A stretch of DNA of 64,000 bases, from the NCBI GenBank assembly GCA_964057225.1, contig OZ059900.1:3296501-3360500 (forward strand), in the 5' to 3' direction. A program made the position numbers and the translations under genes. The notes beneath the pieces are model-generated. The model was given only the letters and a program-made list of their open reading frames with translations, searched no databases and was not told where the DNA came from. The DNA is from Auanema rhodensis (lineage: Eukaryota > Nematoda > Chromadorea > Rhabditida > Rhabditidae). Positions 1 through 14,243 of this stretch are shown here, one piece after another (position 1 is the first letter of the stretch; each line of letters starts with the position of its first letter).

Positions 1-13
1 TAGTGTTTAATTA

Positions 14-3000
14 ATGACTTTTGTTGTCATAGACAATAAAACTATGCTTTTGATCATATATATGAGCGATTTAGCAAAATTGGACTCAAAACTCGGACAT
101 TTCCAAAATTCTTTCTATTTTCGACCTTTTTTGATCAAAATGAATATATATCAGTGCAAACTCATAAAAATAGACTGATTTTGTGTATTGTGTGTTTGAT
201 TCTCAAATCTTAACAAATATGATCAAAATTTACAAGTATTACAGATTTTGTACCAAAAATCGGTGAGTATATGGTGTTAAAGGCATAAAAACGACCATAC
301 TTAGTGTAGTAATGCTATTTGAGCGAAATTCAGTATTAAAACATCACTAGCGTTTAATTGATGACTTTTGTTGTTATAGACAATAAAACTATGCTTTTGA
401 TCATATATATGAGCGATTTAGCCAAATTGGACTCAAAACTCGGTAATTTCAAAAATTCTTTCTATTTTCGACCTTTTTTGATCAAAATGAATATATATCA
501 GTGCAAGCTCATTAAAATAGACTGATTTTGTGTATTGTGTGTTTGATTCTCAAATCTTAACGAATATGATCAAAATTTACGAGTATTACAGATTTTGTAC
601 CAAAAATCGGTGAGTATATGGTGTTAAAGGCATAAAAACGACCATACTTAGTGTAGTAATGCTATTTGAGCGAAATTTAGTGATTTAAACATCATTAGTG
701 TTTAATTAATGACTTTTGTTGTCATAGACAATAAAACTATGCTTTTGATCATATATATGAGCGATTTAGCCCAATTGGACTCAAAACTCGGAAAATTCAA
801 AAATTCTTTCTATTTTCGACCTTTTTTGATCAAAATGAATATATATCAGTGCAAACTCATAAAAATAGACTGATTTTGTTTATTGTGTGTTTGATTTTCA
901 AATCTTAACGAATATGATCAAAATTTACGAGTATTACAGATTTTGTACCAAAAATCGGTGAGTATATGGTGTTAAAGGCATAAAAACGACCATACTTAGT
1001 GTAGTAATGCTATTTGAGCGAAATTCAGTATTAAAACATCACTAGCGTTTAATTGATGACTTTTGTTGTTATAGACAATAAAACTATGCTTTTGATCATA
1101 TATATGAGCGATTCAGCCAAATTGGACTCAAAACTCGGAAATTTCAAAAATTCTTTCTATTTTCGACCTTTTTTGATCAAAATGAATATATATCAGTGCA
1201 AGCTCATAAAAATAGACTGATTTTGTGTATTGTGTGTTTGATTCTCAAATCTTAACGAATATGATCAAAATTTACGAGTATTACAGATTTTGTACCAAAA
1301 ATCGGTGAGTATATGGTGTTAAAGGCATAAAAACGACCATACTTAGTGTAGTAATGCTATTTGAGCGAAATTTAGTAATTTAAACATCATTAGTGTTTAA
1401 TTAATGACTTTTGTTGTCATAGACAATAAAACTATGCTTTTGATCATATATATGAGCGATTTAGCCCAATTGGACTCAAAACTCGGAAAATTCAAAAATT
1501 CTTTCTATTTTCGACCTTTTTTGATCAAAATGAATATATATCAGTGCAAGCTCATAAAAATAGACTGATTTTGTGTATTGTGTGTTTGATTCTCAAATCT
1601 TAACGAATATGATCAAAATTTACGAGTATTACAGATTTTGTACCAAAAATCGGTGAGTATATGGTGTTAAAGGCATAAAAACGACCATACTTAGTGTAGT
1701 AATGCTATTTGAGCGAAATTTAGTGATTTAAACATCATTATTGTTTAATTAATGACTTTTGCTGTTATAGACAATAAAACTATGCTTTTGATCATATATA
1801 TGAGCGATTTAGCCAAATTGGACTCAAAACTCGGACATTTCCAAAATTCTTTCTATTTTCGACCTTTTTTGATCAAAATGAATATATATCAGTGCAAGCT
1901 CATAAAAATAGACTGATTTTGTGTATTGTGTGTTTGATTCTCAAATCTTAACGAATATGATCAAAATTTACGAGTATTACAGATTTTGTACCAAAAATCG
2001 GTGAGTATATGGTGTTAAAGGCATAAAAACGACCATACTTAGTGTAGTAATGCTATTTGAGCGAAAATCAGTATTTAAACATCACTAGCGTTTAATTGAT
2101 GACTTTTGTTGTCATAGACAACAAAACTATGCTTCTGATCATATATATGAGCGATTTAGCCAAATTAGACTCAAAACTCGGAAATTTCAAAAATTCTTTC
2201 TATTTTCGACCTTTTTTGATCAAAATGAATATATATCAGTGCAAGCTCATAAAAATAGACTGATTTCGTGTATTGTATGTTTGATTCTCAAATCTTAACG
2301 AATATGATCAAAATTTACGAGTATTACAGATTTTGTACCAAAAATCGGTGAGTATATGGTGTTAAAGGCGTAAAAACGACCATACTTAGTGTAGTTATGC
2401 TATTTGAGCGAAATTCAGTATTTAAACATCACTAGCGTTTAATTGATGACTTTTGTTGTTATAGACAATAAAACTATGCTTTTGATCATATATATGAGCG
2501 ATTTAGCAAAATTGGACTCAAAACTCGGACATTTCCAAAATTCTTTCTATTTTCGACCTTTTTTGATCAAAATGAATATATATCAGTGCAAACTCATAAA
2601 AATAGACTGATTTTGTGTATTGTGTGTTTGATTCTCAAATCTTAACAAATATGATCAAAATTTACAAGTATTACAGATTTTGTACCAAAAATCGGTGAGT
2701 ATATGGTGTTAAAGGCATAAAAACGACCATACTTAGTGTAGTAATGCTATTTGAGCGAAATTTAGTAATTTAAACATCATTAGTGTTTAATTAATGACTT
2801 TTGTTGTCATAGACAATAAAACTATGCTTTTGATCATATATATGAGCGATTTAGCCCAATTGGACTCAAAACTCGGAAAATTCAAAAATTCTTTCTATTT
2901 TCGACCTTTTTTGATCAAAATGAATATATATCAGTGCAAGCTCATTAAAATAGACTGATTTTGTGTATTGTGTGTTTGATTCTCAAATCTTAACGAATAT

Positions 3001-4877
3001 GATCAAAATTTACGAGTATTACAGATTTTGTACCAAAAATCGGTGAGTATATGGTGTTAAAGGCATAAAAACGACCATACTTAGTGTAGTAATGCTATTT
3101 GAGCGAAATTTAGTGATTTAAACATCATTAGTGTTTAATTAATGACTTTTGTTGTCATAGACAATAAAACTATGCTTTTGATCATATATATGAGCGATTT
3201 AGCCCAATTGGACTCAAAACTCGGAAAATTCAAAAATTCTTTCTATTTTCGACCTTTTTTGATCAAAATGAATATATATCAGTGCAAACTCATAAAAATA
3301 GACTGATTTTGTTTATTGTGTGTTTGATTTTCAAATCTTAACAAATATGATCAAAATTTACGAGTATTACAGATTTTGTACCAAAAATCGGTGAGTATAT
3401 GGTGTTAAAGGCATAAAAACGACCATACTTAGTGTAGTAATGCTATTTGAGCGAAATTCAGTATTAAAACATCACTAGCGTTTAATTGATGACTTTTGTT
3501 GTTATAGACAATAAAACTATGCTTTTGATCATATATATGAGCGATTCAGCCAAATTGGACTCAAAACTCGGAAATTTCAAAAATTCTTTCTATTTTCGAC
3601 CTTTTTTGATCAAAATGAATATATATCAGTGCAAGCTCATAAAAATAGACTGATTTTGTGTATTGTGTGTTTGATTCTCAAATCTTAACGAATATGATCA
3701 AAATTTACGAGTATTACAGATTTTGTACCAAAAATCGGTGAGTATATGGTGTTAAAGGCATAAAAACGACCATACTTAGTGTAGTAATGCTATTTGAGCG
3801 AAATTTAGTAATTTAAACATCATTAGTGTTTAATTAATGACTTTTGTTGTCATAGACAATAAAACTATGCTTTTGATCATATATATGAGCGATTTAGCCC
3901 AATTGGACTCAAAACTCGGAAAATTCAAAAATTCTTTCTATTTTCGACCTTTTTTGATCAAAATGAATATATATCAGTGCAAGCTCATAAAAATAGACTG
4001 ATTTTGTGTATTGTGTGTTTGATTCTCAAATCTTAACGAATATGATCAAAATTTACGAGTATTACAGATTTTGTACCAAAAATCGGTGAGTATATGGTGT
4101 TAAAGGCATAAAAACGACCATACATAGTGTAGTAATGCTATTTGAGCGAAATTCAGTATTTAAACATCACTAGCGTTTAATTGATGACTTTTGTTGTTAT
4201 AGACAATAAAACTATGCTTTTGATCATATATATGAGCGATTTAGCCAAATTGGACTCAAAACTCGGAAATTTCAAAAATTCTTTCTATTTTCGACCTTTT
4301 TTGATCAAAATGAATATATATCAGTGCAAGCTCATAAAAATAGACTGATTTTGTGTATTGTGTGTTTGATTCTCAAATCTTAACGAATATGATCAAAATT
4401 TACGAGTATTACAGATTTTGTACCAAAAATCGGTGAGTATATGGTGTTAAAGGCATGAAAACGACCATACTTAGTGTAGTAATGCTATTTGAGCGAAAAT
4501 CAGTATTTAAACATCACTAGCGTTTAATTGATGACTTTTGTTGTCATAGACAATAAAACTATGCTTCTGATCATATATATGAGCGATTTAGCCAAATTAG
4601 ACTCAAAACTCGGAAATTTCAAAAATTCTTTCTATTTTCGACCTTTTTTGATCAAAATGAATATATATCAGTGCAAGCTCATAAAAATAGACTGATTTCG
4701 TGTATTGTATGTTTGATTCTCAAATCTTAACGAATATGATCAAAATTTACGAGTATTACAGATTTTGTACCAAAAATCGGTGAGTATATGGTGTTAAAGG
4801 CATAAAAACGACCATACTTAGTGTAGTTATGCTATTTGAGCGAAATTCAGTATTTAAACATCACTAGCGTTTAATTG
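14..4877 (+). repeat. 7-mer higher-order repeat, two copies (2432 bp each)
   Basis: Copies are 14-2445 and 2446-4877. Corresponding monomers lie 2432-2433 bp apart: 14/2446 (P with AGCAAAATTGG), 709/3142 (S), 1056/3489 (Q-like), 1404/3837 (S-like), 1752/4184 (N-like; the first copy has GGACATTTCC) and 2099/4531 (A). The second monomer differs most: at 361 it has CAAATTGG with GGTAATTTC, at 2794 it has CCCAATTGG. Both keep CAAGCTCATTAAAA. Identity is lower than in the HORs further right, as expected for an older duplication. Confidence 0.85.
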
Positions 4878-5224
4878 ATGACTTTTGTTGTTATAGACAA
4901 TAAAACTATGCTTTTGATCATATATATGAGCGATTTAGCCAAATTGGACTCAAAACTCGGACATTTCCAAAATTCTTTCTATTTTCGACCTTTTTTGATC
5001 AAAATGAATATATATCAGTGCAAACTCATAAAAATAGACTGATTTTGTGTATTGTGTGTTTGATTCTCAAATCTTAACAAATATGATCAAAATTTACAAG
5101 TATTACAGATTTTGTACCAAAAATCGGTGAGTATATGGTGTTAAAGGCATAAAAACGACCATACTTAGTGTAGTAATGCTATTTGAGCGAAATTCAGTAT
5201 TTAAACATCACTAGCGTTTAATTG
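4878..5224 (+). repeat. Reference monomer, type P (347 bp)
   Basis: Type P is marked by four linked changes from N: GGACATTTCC, GCAAACTC, TAACAAAT and TTACAAG. It is the commonest type in 4878-13549, where it alternates with an N-like monomer, and it recurs through the forward domain (for example 14590, 16674, 18411, 28142, 44470, 50028). The linked variants lie across more than 150 bp, so P is a real lineage rather than a chance combination. Confidence 0.88.
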
Positions 5225-6959
5225 ATAACTTTTGTTGTTATAGACAATAAAACTATGCTTTTGATCATATATATGAGCGATTTAGCCAAATTGGACTCAA
5301 AACTCGGAAATTTCAAAAATTCTTTCTATTTTCGACCTTTTTTGATCAAAATGAATATATATCAGTGCAAGCTCATAAAAATAGACTGATTTTGTGTATT
5401 GTGTGTTTGATTCTCAAATCTTAACGAATATGATCAAAATTTACGAGTATTACAGATTTTGTACCAAAAATCGGTGAGTATATGGTGTTAAAGGCATAAA
5501 AACGACCATACTTAGTGTAGTTATGCTATTTGAGCGAAATTCAGTATTTAAACATCACTAGCGTTTAATTGATGACTTTTGTTGTTATAGACAATAAAAC
5601 TATGCTTTTGATCATATATATGAGCGATTTAGCCAAATTGGACTCAAAACTCGGACATTTCCAAAATTCTTTCTATTTTCGACCTTTTTTGATCAAAATG
5701 AATATATATCAGTGCAAACTCATAAAAATAGACTGATTTTGTGTATTGTGTGTTTGATTCTCAAATCTTAACAAATATGATCAAAATTTACAAGTATTAC
5801 AGATTTTGTACCAAAAATCGGTGAGTATATGGTGTTAAAGGCATAAAAACGACCATACTTAGTGTAGTAATGCTATTTGAGCGAAATTCAGTATTTAAAC
5901 ATCACTAGCGTTTAATTGATAACTTTTGTTGTTATAGACAATAAAACTATGCTTTTGATCATATATATGAGCGATTTAGCCAAATTGGACTCAAAACTCG
6001 GAAATTTCAAAAATTCTTTCTATTTTCGACCTTTTTTGATCAAAATGAATATATATCAGTGCAAGCTCATAAAAATAGACTGATTTTGTGTATTGTGTGT
6101 TTGATTCTCAAATCTTAACGAATATGATCAAAATTTACGAGTATTACAGATTTTGTACCAAAAATCGGTGAGTATATGGTGTTAAAGGCATAAAAACGAC
6201 CATACTTAGTGTAGTTATGCTATTTGAGCGAAATTCAGTATTTAAACATCACTAGCGTTTAATTGATGACTTTTGTTGTTATAGACAATAAAACTATGCT
6301 TTTGATCATATATATGAGCGATTTAGCCAAATTGGACTCAAAACTCGGACATTTCCAAAATTCTTTCTATTTTCGACCTTTTTTGATCAAAATGAATATA
6401 TATCAGTGCAAACTCATAAAAATAGACTGATTTTGTGTATTGTGTGTTTGATTCTCAAATCTTAACAAATATGATCAAAATTTACAAGTATTACAGATTT
6501 TGTACCAAAAATCGGTGAGTATATGGTGTTAAAGGCATAAAAACGACCATACTTAGTGTAGTAATGCTATTTGAGCGAAATTCAGTATTAAAACATCACT
6601 AGCGTTTAATTGATGACTTTTGTTGTTATAGACAATGAAACTATGCTTTTGATCATATATATGAGCGATTTAGCCAAATTGGACTCAAAACTCGGACATT
6701 TCCAAAATTCTTTCTATTTTCGACCTTTTTTGATCAAAATGAATATATATCAGTGCAAACTCATAAAAATAGACTGATTTTGTGTATTGTGTGTTTGATT
6801 CTCAAATCTTAACAAATATGATCAAAATTTACAAGTATTACAGATTTTGTACCAAAAATCGGTGAGTATATGGTGTTAAAGGCATAAAAACGACCATACT
6901 TAGTGTAGTAATGCTATTTGAGCGAAATTCAGTATTAAAACATCACTAGCGTTTAATTG

Positions 6960-7305
6960 ATGACTTTTGTTGTTATAGACAATGAAACTATGCTTTGATC
7001 ATATATATGAGCGATTTAGCCAAATTGGACTCAAAACTCGGACATTTCCAAAATTCTTTCTATTTTCGACCTTTTTTGATCAAAATGAATATATATCAGT
7101 GCAAGCTCATAAAAATAGACTGATTTTGTGTATTGTGTGTTTGATTCTCAAATCTTAACGAATATGATCAAAATTTACGAGTATTATAGATTTTGTACCA
7201 AAAATCGGTGAGTATATGGTGTTAAAGGCATAAAAACGACCATACTTAGCGTAGTAATGCTATTTGAGCGAAATTCAGTATTTAAACATCACTAGCGTTT
7301 AATTG
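6960..7305 (+). repeat. Reference monomer, type D: 1-bp-deleted 346-bp monomer
   Basis: This monomer has GACAATGAAAC, then ATGCTTTGATC with one T missing at 6990, then ATTATAGAT and CTTAGCGTAG. The same four marks recur in the monomers at 9735 and 12857, so the deletion is inherited with the 8-mer HOR and was not a separate event in each copy. It is the clearest single tracer of that HOR. Confidence 0.9.
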
Positions 7306-7652
7306 ATGACTTTTGTTGTTATAGACAATAAAACTATGCTTTTGATCATATATATGAGCGATTTAGCCAAATTGGACTCAAAACTCGGAAATTTCAAAAA
7401 TTCTTTCTATTTTCGACCTTTTTTGATCAAAATGAATATATATCAGTGCAAGCTCATAAAAATAGACTGATTTCGTGTATTGTATGTTTGTTTCTCGAAT
7501 CTTAACGAATATGATCAAAATTTACGAGTATTACAGATTTTGTACCAAAAATCGGTGAGTATATGGTGTTAAAGGCATAAAAACGACCATACTTAGTGTA
7601 GTTATGCTATTTGAGCGAAATTCAGTATTTAAACATCACTAGCGTTTAATTG
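7306..7652 (+). repeat. Reference monomer, type X (347 bp)
   Basis: Type X carries GATTTCGTG, TTGTATG and the private TTTGTTTCTCGAATC. It follows each type D monomer in the 8-mer (here, 10081, 13203), with one extra copy at 10428. It is probably a derivative of type A, because the GATTTCGTG/TTGTATG pair is shared. Confidence 0.88.
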
Positions 7653-10600
7653 ATGACTTTTGTTGTTATAGACAATAAAACTATGCTTTTGATCATATAT
7701 ATGAGCGATTTAGCCAAATTGGACTCAAAACTCGGACATTTCCAAAATTCTTTCTATTTTCGACCTTTTTTGATCAAAATGAATATATATCAGTGCAAAC
7801 TCATAAAAATAGACTGATTTTGTGTATTGTGTGTTTGATTCTCAAATCTTAACAAATATGATCAAAATTTACAAGTATTACAGATTTTGTACCAAAAATC
7901 GGTGAGTATATGGTGTTAAAGGCATAAAAACGACCATACTTAGTGTAGTAATGCTATTTGAGCGAAATTCAGTATTTAAACATCACTAGCGTTTAATTGA
8001 TAACTTTTGTTGTTATAGACAATAAAACTATGCTTTTGATCATATATATGAGCGATTTAGCCAAATTGGACTCAAAACTCGGAAATTTCAAAAATTCTTT
8101 CTATTTTCGACCTTTTTTGATCAAAATGAATATATATCAGTGCAAGCTCATAAAAATAGACTGATTTTGTGTATTGTGTGTTTGATTCTCAAATCTTAAC
8201 GAATATGATCAAAATTTACGAGTATTACAGATTTTGTACCAAAAATCGGTGAGTATATGGTGTTAAAGGCATAAAAACGACCATACTTAGTGTAGTTATG
8301 CTATTTGAGCGAAATTCAGTATTTAAACATCACTAGCGTTTAATTGATGACTTTTGTTGTTATAGACAATAAAACTATGCTTTTGATCATATATATGAGC
8401 GATTTAGCCAAATTGGACTCAAAACTCGGACATTTCCAAAATTCTTTCTATTTTCGACCTTTTTTGATCAAAATGAATATATATCAGTGCAAACTCATAA
8501 AAATAGACTGATTTTGTGTATTGTGTGTTTGATTCTCAAATCTTAACAAATATGATCAAAATTTACAAGTATTACAGATTTTGTACCAAAAATCGGTGAG
8601 TATATGGTGTTAAAGGCATAAAAACGACCATACTTAGTGTAGTAATGCTATTTGAGCGAAATTCAGTATTTAAACATCACTAGCGTTTAATTGATAACTT
8701 TTGTTGTTATAGACAATAAAACTATGCTTTTGATCATATATATGAGCGATTTAGCCAAATTGGACTCAAAACTCGGAAATTTCAAAAATTCTTTCTATTT
8801 TCGACCTTTTTTGATCAAAATGAATATATATCAGTGCAAGCTCATAAAAATAGACTGATTTTGTGTATTGTGTGTTTGATTCTCAAATCTTAACGAATAT
8901 GATCAAAATTTACGAGTATTACAGATTTTGTACCAAAAATCGGTGAGTATATGGTGTTAAAGGCATAAAAACGACCATACTTAGTGTAGTTATGCTATTT
9001 GAGCGAAATTCAGTATTTAAACATCACTAGCGTTTAATTGATGACTTTTGTTGTTATAGACAATAAAACTATGCTTTTGATCATATATATGAGCGATTTA
9101 GCCAAATTGGACTCAAAACTCGGACATTTCCAAAATTCTTTCTATTTTCGACCTTTTTTGATCAAAATGAATATATATCAGTGCAAACTCATAAAAATAG
9201 ACTGATTTTGTGTATTGTGTGTTTGATTCTCAAATCTTAACAAATATGATCAAAATTTACAAGTATTACAGATTTTGTACCAAAAATCGGTGAGTATATG
9301 GTGTTAAAGGCATAAAAACGACCATACTTAGTGTAGTAATGCTATTTGAGCGAAATTCAGTATTAAAACATCACTAGCGTTTAATTGATGACTTTTGTTG
9401 TTATAGACAATGAAACTATGCTTTTGATCATATATATGAGCGATTTAGCCAAATTGGACTCAAAACTCGGACATTTCCAAAATTCTTTCTATTTTCGACC
9501 TTTTTTGATCAAAATGAATATATATCAGTGCAAACTCATAAAAATAGACTGATTTTGTGTATTGTGTGTTTGATTCTCAAATCTTAACAAATATGATCAA
9601 AATTTACAAGTATTACAGATTTTGTACCAAAAATCGGTGAGTATATGGTGTTAAAGGCATAAAAACGACCATACTTAGTGTAGTAATGCTATTTGAGCGA
9701 AATTCAGTATTAAAACATCACTAGCGTTTAATTGATGACTTTTGTTGTTATAGACAATGAAACTATGCTTTGATCATATATATGAGCGATTTAGCCAAAT
9801 TGGACTCAAAACTCGGACATTTCCAAAATTCTTTCTATTTTCGACCTTTTTTGATCAAAATGAATATATATCAGTGCAAGCTCATAAAAATAGACTGATT
9901 TTGTGTATTGTGTGTTTGATTCTCAAATCTTAACGAATATGATCAAAATTTACGAGTATTATAGATTTTGTACCAAAAATCGGTGAGTATATGGTGTTAA
10001 AGGCATAAAAACGACCATACTTAGCGTAGTAATGCTATTTGAGCGAAATTCAGTATTTAAACATCACTAGCGTTTAATTGATGACTTTTGTTGTTATAGA
10101 CAATAAAACTATGCTTTTGATCATATATATGAGCGATTTAGCCAAATTGGACTCAAAACTCGGAAATTTCAAAAATTCTTTCTATTTTCGACCTTTTTTG
10201 ATCAAAATGAATATATATCAGTGCAAGCTCATAAAAATAGACTGATTTCGTGTATTGTATGTTTGTTTCTCGAATCTTAACGAATATGATCAAAATTTAC
10301 GAGTATTACAGATTTTGTACCAAAAATCGGTGAGTATATGGTGTTAAAGGCATAAAAACGACCATACTTAGCGTAGTAATGCTATTTGAGCGAAATTCAG
10401 TATTTAAACATCACTAGCGTTTAATTGATGACTTTTGTTGTTATAGACAATAAAACTATGCTTTTGATCATATATATGAGCGATTTAGCCAAATTGGACT
10501 CAAAACTCGGAAATTTCAAAAATTCTTTCTATTTTCGACCTTTTTTGATCAAAATGAATATATATCAGTGCAAGCTCATAAAAATAGACTGATTTCGTGT

Positions 10601-10774
10601 ATTGTATGTTTGTTTCTCGAATCTTAACGAATATGATCAAAATTTACGAGTATTACAGATTTTGTACCAAAAATCGGTGAGTATATGGTGTTAAAGGCAT
10701 AAAAACGACCATACTTAGTGTAGTTATGCTATTTGAGCGAAATTCAGTATTTAAACATCACTAGCGTTTAATTG
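7653..10774 (+). repeat. 8-mer higher-order repeat, copy 2 with one extra monomer (3122 bp)
   Basis: The order matches copy 1 as far as X at 10081, then a second X follows at 10428. The first X has the type X body but ends CTTAGCGTAGTAATGC like type D, while the second has the usual GTAGTTATGC end. The extra length is exactly one monomer (347 bp). This is the expected product of an unequal exchange one register out. Confidence 0.92.
10081..10427 (+). repeat. Chimeric monomer X/D from a one-register unequal exchange
   Basis: The body carries type X marks as far as ATTACAG (C at 10309), then type D mark CTTAGCGTAG (C at 10372). The exchange point therefore lies in about 62 bp, mc229-292. The next monomer is a complete X, so D, X/D, X follow each other as unequal crossing-over predicts. 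Confidence 0.85.
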
Positions 10775-13549
10775 ATGACTTTTGTTGTTATAGACAATAA
10801 AACTATGCTTTTGATCATATATATGAGCGATTTAGCCAAATTGGACTCAAAACTCGGACATTTCCAAAATTCTTTCTATTTTCGACCTTTTTTGATCAAA
10901 ATGAATATATATCAGTGCAAACTCATAAAAATAGACTGATTTTGTGTATTGTGTGTTTGATTCTCAAATCTTAACAAATATGATCAAAATTTACAAGTAT
11001 TACAGATTTTGTACCAAAAATCGGTGAGTATATGGTGTTAAAGGCATAAAAACGACCATACTTAGTGTAGTAATGCTATTTGAGCGAAATTCAGTATTTA
11101 AACATCACTAGCGTTTAATTGATAACTTTTGTTGTTATAGACAATAAAACTATGCTTTTGATCATATATATGAGCGATTTAGCCAAATTGGACTCAAAAC
11201 TCGGAAATTTCAAAAATTCTTTCTATTTTCGACCTTTTTTGATCAAAATGAATATATATCAGTGCAAGCTCATAAAAATAGACTGATTTTGTGTATTGTG
11301 TGTTTGATTCTCAAATCTTAACGAATATGATCAAAATTTACGAGTATTACAGATTTTGTACCAAAAATCGGTGAGTATATGGTGTTAAAGGCATAAAAAC
11401 GACCATACTTAGTGTAGTTATGCTATTTGAGCGAAATTCAGTATTTAAACATCACTAGCGTTTAATTGATGACTTTTGTTGTTATAGACAATAAAACTAT
11501 GCTTTTGATCATATATATGAGCGATTTAGCCAAATTGGACTCAAAACTCGGACATTTCCAAAATTCTTTCTATTTTCGACCTTTTTTGATCAAAATGAAT
11601 ATATATCAGTGCAAACTCATAAAAATAGACTGATTTTGTGTATTGTGTGTTTGATTCTCAAATCTTAACAAATATGATCAAAATTTACAAGTATTACAGA
11701 TTTTGTACCAAAAATCGGTGAGTATATGGTGTTAAAGGCATAAAAACGACCATACTTAGTGTAGTAATGCTATTTGAGCGAAATTCAGTATTTAAACATC
11801 ACTAGCGTTTAATTGATAACTTTTGTTGTTATAGACAATAAAACTATGCTTTTGATCATATATATGAGCGATTTAGCCAAATTGGACTCAAAACTCGGAA
11901 ATTTCAAAAATTCTTTCTATTTTCGACCTTTTTTGATCAAAATGAATATATATCAGTGCAAGCTCATAAAAATAGACTGATTTTGTGTATTGTGTGTTTG
12001 ATTCTCAAATCTTAACGAATATGATCAAAATTTACGAGTATTACAGATTTTGTACCAAAAATCGGTGAGTATATGGTGTTAAAGGCATAAAAACGACCAT
12101 ACTTAGTGTAGTTATGCTATTTGAGCGAAATTCAGTATTTAAACATCACTAGCGTTTAATTGATGACTTTTGTTGTTATAGACAATAAAACTATGCTTTT
12201 GATCATATATATGAGCGATTTAGCCAAATTGGACTCAAAACTCGGACATTTCCAAAATTCTTTCTATTTTCGACCTTTTTTGATCAAAATGAATATATAT
12301 CAGTGCAAACTCATAAAAATAGACTGATTTTGTGTATTGTGTGTTTGATTCTCAAATCTTAACAAATATGATCAAAATTTACAAGTATTACAGATTTTGT
12401 ACCAAAAATCGGTGAGTATATGGTGTTAAAGGCATAAAAACGACCATACTTAGTGTAGTAATGCTATTTGAGCGAAATTCAGTATTAAAACATCACTAGC
12501 GTTTAATTGATGACTTTTGTTGTTATAGACAATGAAACTATGCTTTTGATCATATATATGAGCGATTTAGCCAAATTGGACTCAAAACTCGGACATTTCC
12601 AAAATTCTTTCTATTTTCGACCTTTTTTGATCAAAATGAATATATATCAGTGCAAACTCATAAAAATAGACTGATTTTGTGTATTGTGTGTTTGATTCTC
12701 AAATCTTAACAAATATGATCAAAATTTACAAGTATTACAGATTTTGTACCAAAAATCGGTGAGTATATGGTGTTAAAGGCATAAAAACGACCATACTTAG
12801 TGTAGTAATGCTATTTGAGCGAAATTCAGTATTAAAACATCACTAGCGTTTAATTGATGACTTTTGTTGTTATAGACAATGAAACTATGCTTTGATCATA
12901 TATATGAGCGATTTAGCCAAATTGGACTCAAAACTCGGACATTTCCAAAATTCTTTCTATTTTCGACCTTTTTTGATCAAAATGAATATATATCAGTGCA
13001 AGCTCATAAAAATAGACTGATTTTGTGTATTGTGTGTTTGATTCTCAAATCTTAACGAATATGATCAAAATTTACGAGTATTATAGATTTTGTACCAAAA
13101 ATCGGTGAGTATATGGTGTTAAAGGCATAAAAACGACCATACTTAGCGTAGTAATGCTATTTGAGCGAAATTCAGTATTTAAACATCACTAGCGTTTAAT
13201 TGATGACTTTTGTTGTTATAGACAATAAAACTATGCTTTTGATCATATATATGAGCGATTTAGCCAAATTGGACTCAAAACTCGGAAATTTCAAAAATTC
13301 TTTCTATTTTCGACCTTTTTTGATCAAAATGAATATATATCAGTGCAAGCTCATAAAAATAGACTGATTTCGTGTATTGTATGTTTGTTTCTCGAATCTT
13401 AACGAATATGATCAAAATTTACGAGTATTACAGATTTTGTACCAAAAATCGGTGAGTATATGGTGTTAAAGGCATAAAAACGACCATACTTAGTGTAGTA
13501 ATGCTATTTGAGCGAAATTCAGTATTTAAACATCACTAGCGTTTAATTG
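10775..13549 (+). repeat. 8-mer higher-order repeat, copy 3 (2775 bp)
   Basis: The order is the same as copy 1: P, N-like, P, N-like, P, P with GACAATGAAAC (12510), D (12857), X (13203). The end of X reads GTAGTAATGC rather than GTAGTTATGC, so the right edge of the three-copy array lies in or just before the end of this monomer. Confidence 0.92.
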
Positions 13550-13896
13550 ATGACTTTTGTTGTTATAGACAACAAAACTATGCTTTTGATCATATATATG
13601 AGCGATTTAGCCAAATTGGACTCAAAACTCGGAAATTTCAAAAATTCTTTCTATTTTCGACCTTTTTTGATCAAAATGAATATATATCAGTGCAAGCTCA
13701 TAAAAATAGACTGATTTTGTGTATTGTGTGTTTGATTCTCAAATCTTAACGAATATGATCAAAATTTACGAGTATTACAGATTTTGTACCAAAAATCGGT
13801 GAGTATATAGTGTTAAAGGCATAAAAACGACCATACTTAGTGTAGTAATGCTATTTGAGCGAAAATCAGTATTTAAACATCACTAGCGTTTAATTG

Positions 13897-14243
13897 ATGA
13901 CTTTTATTGTTATAGACAACAAAACTATGCTTCTGATCATATATATGAGCGATTTAGCCAAATTAGACTCAAAACTCGGAAATTTCAAAAATTCTTTCTA
14001 TTTTCGACCTTTTTTGATCAAAATGAATATATATCAGTGCAAGCTCATAAAAATAGACTGATTTCGTGTATTGTATGTTTGATTCTCAAATCTTAACGAA
14101 TATGATCAAAATTTACGAGTATTACAGATTTTGTACCAAAAATCGGTGAGTATATGGTGTTAAAGGCATAAAAACGACCATACTTAGTGTAGTTATGCTA
14201 TTTGAGCGAAATTCAGTATTTAAACATCACTAGCGTTCAATTG
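13897..14243 (+). repeat. Reference monomer, type A (347 bp)
   Basis: Type A carries GCTTCTGATC, CAAATTAGAC, GATTTCGTG, TTGTATG and usually GTAGTTATGC near its end. It occurs at 2099 and 4531 in the 7-mer, here, and at 15980. Similar monomers appear in the inverted domain (TCTAATTTGG together with CATACAATACACGAAATC on the + strand). It is shared by both outer parts of the window. Confidence 0.85.

Larger units (their letters stand above)
4878..7652 (+). repeat. 8-mer higher-order repeat, copy 1 (2775 bp)
   Basis: The order is P, N-like with TTGATAACTTTTG, P, N-like, P, P with GACAATGAAAC, D, X. The first five monomers themselves form a dimer repeat of 694 bp (4878, 5572, 6266). The unit length is one base short of eight 347-bp monomers because of the D deletion. 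Confidence 0.92.
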
